NCBI GenBank assembly: GCA_030533445.1
Contig: CM060064.1
Location: forward strand, 48,594,287 to 48,658,286
Source of the DNA: Cyprinodon diabolis
Taxonomy: Eukaryota; Chordata; Actinopteri; Cyprinodontiformes; Cyprinodontidae
DNA: 64,000 bases
Direction: 5' to 3'
Shown: positions 57,301 to 64,000 of the stretch, piece by piece
How the letters are laid out: each line of letters begins with the position of its first letter
How positions within the stretch are numbered: the stretch's first letter is position 1
Made by a program: the position numbers and the translations under genes
The notes under the pieces: model-generated
The model's database searches: none
Told to the model about the DNA's origin: nothing
Seen by the model: the letters and a program-made list of their open reading frames with translations, nothing else

Positions 57301-60300
57301 CTGCTGTGTGACTGGTTTGTGCTACCGTGTGACTGGTTTGTGCTGCCGTGTGACTGGTTTGTGCTACCGTGTGAGTGGTTTGTGCTACCGTGTGACTGGT
57401 TTGTGCTGCTGTGTGACTGGTTTGTGCTACCGTGTGACTGGTTTGTGCTACTGTGTGACTGGTTTGTGCTGCTGTGTGACTAGTTTGTGCTACCGTGTGA
57501 CTGGTTTGTGCTACTGTGTGACTGGTTTGTGCTGCTGTGTGACTGGTTTGTGCTACTGTGTGACTGGTTTGTGCTGCTGTGTGACTGGTTTGTGCTACCA
57601 TTTGATTGGTTTGTGCTGCTGTGTGACTGGTTTGTGCTACCGTGTGACTGGTTTGTGCTACCGTGTGACTGGTTTGTGCTACCGTGTGACTGGTTTGTGC
57701 TACTGTGTGACTGGTTTGTGCTGCCGTGTGACTGGTTTGTGCTACCGTGTGACTGGTTTGTGCTACTTTTTGACTGGTTTGTGCTGCTGTGTGACTGGTT
57801 TGTGCTACCGTGTGACTGGTTTGTGCTACCGTGTGACTGGTTTGTGCTGCTGTGTGACTGGTTTTTGCTGCTGTGTGACTGGTTTGTGCTACCGTGTGAC
57901 TGGTTTGTGCTGCTGTGTGACTGGTTTGTGCTGCTGTGTGACTGATTTGTGCTACCATGTGACTGGTTTGTGCTGCTGTGTGACTGGTTTGTGCTACCGT
58001 GTGACTGGTTTGTGCTGCTGTGTGACTGGTTTGTGCTGCTGTGTGACTGGTTTGTGCTGCTGTGTGACTGGTTTGTGTCTCTGTGTGAGTGGTTTGTCTC
58101 TGTGTGACTGGTTTGTGCTGCTGTGTGACTGGTTTGTGCTACTGTGTGACTGGTTTGTGCTGCTGTGTGACTGGTTTGTGCTACTGTGTGACTGGTTTGT
58201 GCTACCGTGTGACTGGTTTGTGTTGCTGTGTGACTGGTTTGTGCTACCGTGTGACTGGTTTGTGTCTCTGACTGGTTTGTGTCTCTGTTTGACTGGTTTG
58301 TGTCTCTGTTTGACTGGTTTGCGTTGCTGTGTGACTGGTTTGTGTCTATGTTAGACTGGTTTGTGCTACTGTGTGACTGTGTGACTGGTTTGTGCTGCTG
58401 TGTGACTGGTTTGTGTCTCTGTGTGACTGGTTTGTGCTGCTGTGTGACTGGTTTGTGCTACCGTGTGACTGGTTTGTGTTGCTGTGTGACTGGTTTGTGC
58501 TACTGTGTGACTGGTTTGTGCTGCTGTGTGACTGGTTTGTGCTGCTGTGTGACTGGTTTGTGTCTCTGTGTGACTGGTTTGTCTCTGTGTGACTGGTTTG
58601 TGCTGCTGTGTGACTGGTTTGTGCTACTGTGTGACTGGTTTGTGCTACCGTGTGACTGGTTTGTGCTGCCGTGTGACTGGTTTGTGCTACCGTGTGAGTG
58701 GTTTGTGCTACCGTGTGGCTGGTTTGTGCTGCTGTGTGACTGGTTTGTGCTACCGTGTGACTGGTTTGTGCTGCTGTGTGACTGGTTTGTGCTGCTGTGT
58801 GACTGGTTTTGCTACTGTGTGACTGGTTTGTGCTGCTGTGTGACTGGTTTGTGTCTCTGTGTGACTGGTTTGTGCTGCTGTGTGACTGGTTTGTGCTACC
58901 GTGTGACTGGTTTGTGCTGCTGTGTGACTGGTTTGTGCTGCTGTGTGACTGGTTTTGCTACTGTGTGACTGGTTTGTGCTGCTGTGTGACTGGTTTGTGC
59001 TGCCGTGTGACTGGTTTGTGCTGCTGTGTGACTGGTTTGTGCTGCTGTGTGACTGGTTTGTGTCTCTGTGTGAGTGGTTTGTCTCTGTGTGACTGGTTTG
59101 TGCTGCTGTGTGACTGGTTTGTGCTACTGTGTGACTGGTTTGTGCTGCTGTGTGACTGGTTTGTGCTACTGTGTGACTGGTTTGTGCTACCGTGTGACTG
59201 GTTTGTGTTGCTGTGTGACTGGTTTGTGCTACCGTGTGACTGGTTTGTGTCTCTGTTTGACTGGTTTGTGTCTCTGTTTGACTGGTTTGTGTCTCTGTTT
59301 GACTGGTTTGCGTTGCTGTGTGACTGGTTTGTGTCTATGTTTGACTGGTTTGTGCTACTGTGTGACTGTGTGACTGGTTTGTGCTGCTGTGTGACTGGTT
59401 TGTGTCTCTGTGTGACTGGTTTGTGCTGCTGTGTGACTGGTTTGTGCTACCGTGTGACTGGTTTGTGCTGCTGTGTGACTGGTTTGTGCTACTGTGTGAC
59501 TGGTTTGTGCTGATGTGTGACTGGTTTGTGCTGCTGTGTGACTGGTTTGTGTCTCTGTGTGACTGGTTTGTCTCTGTGTGACTGGTTTGTGCTGCTGTGT
59601 GACTGGTTTGTGCTACTGTGTGACTGGTTTGTGCTACCGTGTGACTGGTTTGTGTTGCTGTGTGACTGGTTTGTGCTACAGTGTGACTGCTTTGTGCTGC
59701 TGTGTGACTGGTTTGTGCTACTGTGTGACTGGTTTGTGCTACTGTGTGACTGGTTTGTGCTGCTGTGTGACTGGTTTGTGCTGCCGTGTGACTGGTTTGT
59801 GCTGCTGTGTGACTGGTTTGTGCTGATGTGTGACTGGTTTGTGCTACTGTGTGACTGGTTTGTGCTGCCGTGTGACTGGTTTGTGCTACCGTGTGACTGG
59901 TTTGTGCTGCTGTGTGACTGGTTTGTGCTACCGTGTGACTGGTTTGTGCTGCTGTGTGACTGGTTTGTGCTGCAGTGTAACTAGTTTGTGCTACCGGGTG
60001 ACTGGTTTGTGCTACCGTGTGACTGGTTTGTGCTACCGTGTGACTGGTTTGTGCTGCTGTGTGACTGGTTTGTGCTACCGTGTGACTGGTTTGTGCTACT
60101 GTGTGACTGGTTTGTGCTGCTGTGTGACTAGTTTGTGCTACCGTGTGACTGGTTTGTGCTACTGTGTGACTGGTTTGTGTTGCTGTGTGACTGGTTTGTG
60201 CTACCGTGTGACTGGTTTGTGCTGCTGTGTGACTGGTTTGTGCTGCTGTGTGACTGGTTTGTGCTACTGTGTGACTGGTTTGTGCTGCTGTGTGACTGGT

Positions 60301-63300
60301 TTGTGCTACTGTGTGACTGGTTTGTGTTGCTGTGTGACTGGTTTGTGCTACCGTGTGACTGGTTTGTGTCTCTGTTTGACTGGTTTGTGTCTCTGTTTGA
60401 CTGGTTTGTGTCTCTGTTTGACTGGTTTGCGTTGCTGTGTGACTGGTTTGTGTCTATGTTTGACTGGTTTGTGCTACTGTGTGACTGTGTGACTGGTTTG
60501 TGCTGCTGTGTGACTGGTTTGTGTCTCTGTGTGACTGGTTTGTGCTGCTGTGTGACTGTTTTGTGCTACCGTGTGACTGGTTTGTGCTGCTGTGTGACTG
60601 GTTTGTGCTACTGTGTGACTGGTTTGTGCTTCTGTGTGACTGGTTTGTGCTTCTGTGTGACTGGTTTGTGCTGCTGTGTGACTGGTTTGTGTCTCTGTGT
60701 GACTGGTTTGTCTCTGTGTGACTGGTTTGTGCTGCTGTGTGACTGGTTTGTGCTACTGTGTGACTGGTTTGTGCTACCGTGTGACTGGTTTGTGTTGCTG
60801 TGTGACTGGTTTGTGCTACCGTGTGACTGCTTTGTGCTGCTGTGTGACTGGTTTGTGCTACTGTGTGACTGGTTTGTGCTACTGTGTGACTGGTTTGTGC
60901 TGCTGTGTGACTGGTTTGTGCTGCCGTGTGACTGGTTTGTGCTGCTGTGTGACTGGTTTGTGCTGATGTGTGACTGGTTTGTGCTACTGTGTGACTGGTT
61001 TGTGCTGCCGTGTGACTGGTTTGTGCTACCGTGTGACTGGTTTGTGCTGCTGTGTGACTGGTTTGTGCTACCGTGTGACTGGTTTGTGCTGCTGTGTGAC
61101 TGGTTTGTGCTGCAGTGTAACTAGTTTGTGCTACCGGGTGACTGGTTTGTGCTACCGTGTGACTGGTTTGTGCTACCGTGTGACTGGTTTGTGCTGCTGT
61201 GGGACTGGTTTGTGCTACCGTGTGACTGGTTTGTGCTACTGTGTGACTGGTTTGTGCTGCTGTGTGACTAGTTTGTGCTACCGTGTGACTGGTTTGTGCT
61301 ACTGTGTGACTGGTTTGTGTTGCTGTGTGACTGGTTTGTGCTACCGTGTGACTGGTTTGTGCTGCTGTGTGACTGGTTTGTGCTGCTGTGTGACTGGTTT
61401 GTGCTACTGTGTGACTGGTTTGTGCTGCTGTGTGACTGGTTTGTGCTGCTCTGTGACTGGTTTGTGCTACTGTGTGACTGGTTTGTGCTGCTGTGTGACT
61501 GGTTTGTGCTGCCGTGTGACTGGTTTGTGCTGCTGTGTGACTGGTTTGTGCTACCGTGTGACTGGTTTGTGCTGCTGTGTGACTGGTTTGTGCTACCGTG
61601 TGACTGGTTTGTGCTACTGTGTGACTGGTTTGTGCTGCTGTGTGACTAGTTTGTGCTACCGTGTGACTGGTTTGTGCTACCGTGTGACTGGTTTGTGCTG
61701 CTGTGTGACTGGTTTTTGCTGCTGTGTGACTGGTTTGTGCTACCGTGTGACTGGTTTGTGCTGCTGTGTGACTGGTTTGTGCTGCTGTGTGACTGATTTG
61801 TGCTACCATGTGACTGGTTTGTGCTGCTGTGTGACTGGTTTGTGCTACCGTGTGACTGGTTTGTGCTGCTGTGTGACTGGTTTGTGCTGCTGTGTGACTG
61901 GTTTGTGTCTCTGTGTGAGTGGTTTGTCTCTGTGTGACTGGTTTGTGCTGCTGTGTGACTGGTTTGTGCTACTGTGTGACTGGTTTGTGCTGCTGTGTGA
62001 CTGGTTTGTGCTACTGTGTGACTGGTTTGTGCTACCGTGTGACTGGTTTGTGTTGCTGTGTGACTGGTTTGTGCTACCGTGTGACTGGTTTGTGTCTCTG
62101 TTTGACTGGTTTGTGTCTCTGTTTGACTGGTTTGTGTCTCTGTTTGACTGGTTTGCGTTGCTGTGTGACTGGTTTGTGTCTATGTTTGACTGGTTTGTGC
62201 TACTGTGTGACTGTGTGACTGGTTTGTGCTGCTGTGTGACTGGTTTGTGTCTCTGTGTGACTGGTTTGTGCTGCTGTGTGACTGGTTTGTGCTACCGTGT
62301 GACTGGTTTGTGCTACCGTGTGACTGGTTTGTGCTGCTGTGTGACTGGTTTGTGCTACTGTGTGACTGGTTTGTGCTGCTGTGTGACTGGTTTGTGCTGC
62401 TGTGTGACTGGTTTGTGCTGCTGTGTGACTGGTTTGTGTCTCTGTGTGACTGGTTTGTCTCTGTGTGACTGGTTTGTGCTGCTGTGTGACTGGTTTGTGC
62501 TACTGTGTGACTGGTTTGTGCTACCGTGTGACTGGTTTGTGCTGCCGTGTGACTGGTTTGTGCTACCGTGTGAGTGGTTTGTGCTACCGTGTGGCTGGTT
62601 TGTGCTGCTGTGTGACTGGTTTGTGCTACCGTGTGACTGGTTTGTGCTACTGTGTGACTGGTTTGTGCTGCTGTGTGACTAGTTTGTGCTACCGTGTGAC
62701 TGGTTTGTGCTACTGTGTGACTGGTTTGTACTGCTGTGTGACTGGTTTGTGCTACTGTGTGACTGGTTTGTGCTGCTGTGTGACTGGTTTGTGCTACCAT
62801 TTGATTGGTTTGTGCTGCTGTGTGACTGGTTTGTGCTACCGTGTGACTGGTTTGTGCTACCGTGTGACTGGTTTGTGCTACCGTGTGACTGGTTTGTGCT
62901 GCCGTGTGACTGGTTTGTGCTACCGTGTGACTGGTTTGTGCTACCGTGTGACTGGTTTGTGCTGCTGTGTGACTGGTTTGTGCTACCGTGTGACTGGTTT
63001 GTGCTACTGTGTGACTGGTTTGTGCTGCTGTGTGACTAGTTTGTGCTACCGTGTGACTGGTTTGTGCTACTGTGTGACTGGTTTGTGTTGCTGTGTGACT
63101 GGTTTGTGCTACCGTGTGACTGGTTTGTGCTGCTGTGTGACTGGTTTGTGCTGCTGTGTGACTGGTTTGTGCTACTGTGTGACTGGTTTGTGCTGCTGTG
63201 TGACTGGTTTGTGCTACTGTGTGACTGGTTTGTGTTGCTGTGTGACTGGTTTGTGCTACCGTGTGACTGGTTTGTGTCTCTGTTTGACTGGTTTGTGTCT

Positions 63301-64000
63301 CTGTTTGACTGGTTTGTGTCTCTGTTTGACTGGTTTGCGTTGCTGTGTGACTGGTTTGTGTCTATGTTTGACTGGTTTGTGCTACTGTGTGACTGTGTGA
63401 CTGGTTTGTGCTGCTGTGTGACTGGTTTGTGTCTCTGTGTGACTGGTTTGTGCTGCTGTGTGACTGTTTTGTGCTACCGTGTGACTGGTTTGTGCTGCTG
63501 TGTGACTGGTTTGTGCTACTGTGTGACTGGTTTGTGCTTCTGTGTGACTGGTTTGTGCTTCTGTGTGACTGGTTTGTGCTGCTGTGTGACTGGTTTGTGT
63601 CTCTGTGTGACTGGTTTGTCTCTGTGTGACTGGTTTGTGCTGCTGTGTGACTGGTTTGTGCTACTGTGTGACTGGTTTGTGCTACCGTGTGACTGGTTTG
63701 TGTTGCTGTGTGACTGGTTTGTGCTACCGTGTGACTGCTTTGTGCTGCTGTGTGACTGGTTTGTGCTACTGTGTGACTGGTTTGTGCTACTGTGTGACTG
63801 GTTTGTGCTGCTGTGTGACTGGTTTGTGCTGCCGTGTGACTGGTTTGTGCTGCTGTGTGACTGGTTTGTGCTGATGTGTGACTGGTTTGTGCTACTGTGT
63901 GACTGGTTTGTGCTGCCGTGTGACTGGTTTGTGCTACCGTGTGACTGGTTTGTGCTGCTGTGTGACTGGTTTGTGCTACCGTGTGACTGGTTTGTGCTGC
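54395..64000. repeat. 21-bp satellite, block 2 (runs off the window)
   Basis: Same 21-bp unit as block 1, over 450 further copies. The GCGTTGCTG marker recurs near 55507, 58321, 59310, 60429, 62155 and 63337, i.e. every 1.0 to 2.8 kb, defining variable higher-order repeats. Segments about 55790-56200, 59570-59980, 60710-61120 and 63620-63990 are nearly the same. ORFs up to 768 codons on the plus and 472 on the minus strand (CVTGLC / SHTAAQT periods) are artefacts of a stop-free 21-mer. Confidence 0.95.

Noticed and set aside
52616..63874. Long Cys-rich (CVTGLC) plus-strand ORFs and Ser/Thr/Gln-rich minus-strand ORFs, up to 768 codons
   Set aside because: They arise from the 21-bp satellite; the same repeat is open in several frames on both strands and shows no start, end or domain structure.

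Overview
The window is nuclear DNA of a teleost fish, probably a percomorph. The genes are intron-split, and the repeats are fish-typical: an L2/CR1-clade LINE, a hAT element, a Tc1 element and a gamma-type endogenous retrovirus. No prokaryotic operons, CRISPR arrays, tRNA or rRNA genes were seen.

Two host genes can be assembled, both on the minus strand. The first is a tumour necrosis factor (TNF) superfamily ligand, closest by eye to fish lymphotoxin-alpha/TNF-N. It has four exons at 33698-33579, 16818-16776, 16705-16673 and 960-611. Joined, they give an open 546-base CDS of 181 aa, with the 0/1/1 intron phases usual for TNF genes. The second is an apolipoprotein M-like lipocalin (apoM) with five exons between 51055 and 45972, 187 aa in the best model. 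In mammals TNF/LTA and APOM lie in the same MHC class III block, so their adjacency here looks like a conserved linkage.

The TNF introns are bloated. Intron 3 (15.7 kb) is mostly a 14-bp GATC minisatellite, interrupted by a hAT element (1327-2683) and a LINE (7834-10143). Intron 1 (16.8 kb) holds a LINE split by a 10.5-kb retrovirus (20593-31096). That provirus has same-length, apparently identical LTRs, a 5-bp target duplication, a tRNA-Tyr primer site, remnant gag and protease, no visible reverse transcriptase or integrase, and an env broken at a poly-A run. Its 5' portion is duplicated in tandem (3640 bp).

Between the genes (34-46 kb) lie more short tandem repeats (14-bp, 15/16-bp and 17-bp units), a perfect 39-bp inverted repeat, TE fragments and a RecQ-like helicase fragment. 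apoM intron 2 carries an antisense LINE. From 51.6 kb to the window end a 21-bp satellite with higher-order structure dominates. It is interrupted at 53145-54392 by a Tc1-type transposon with an intact transposase frame. The very long ORFs in the tandem arrays are by-products of repeat periodicity, not genes.
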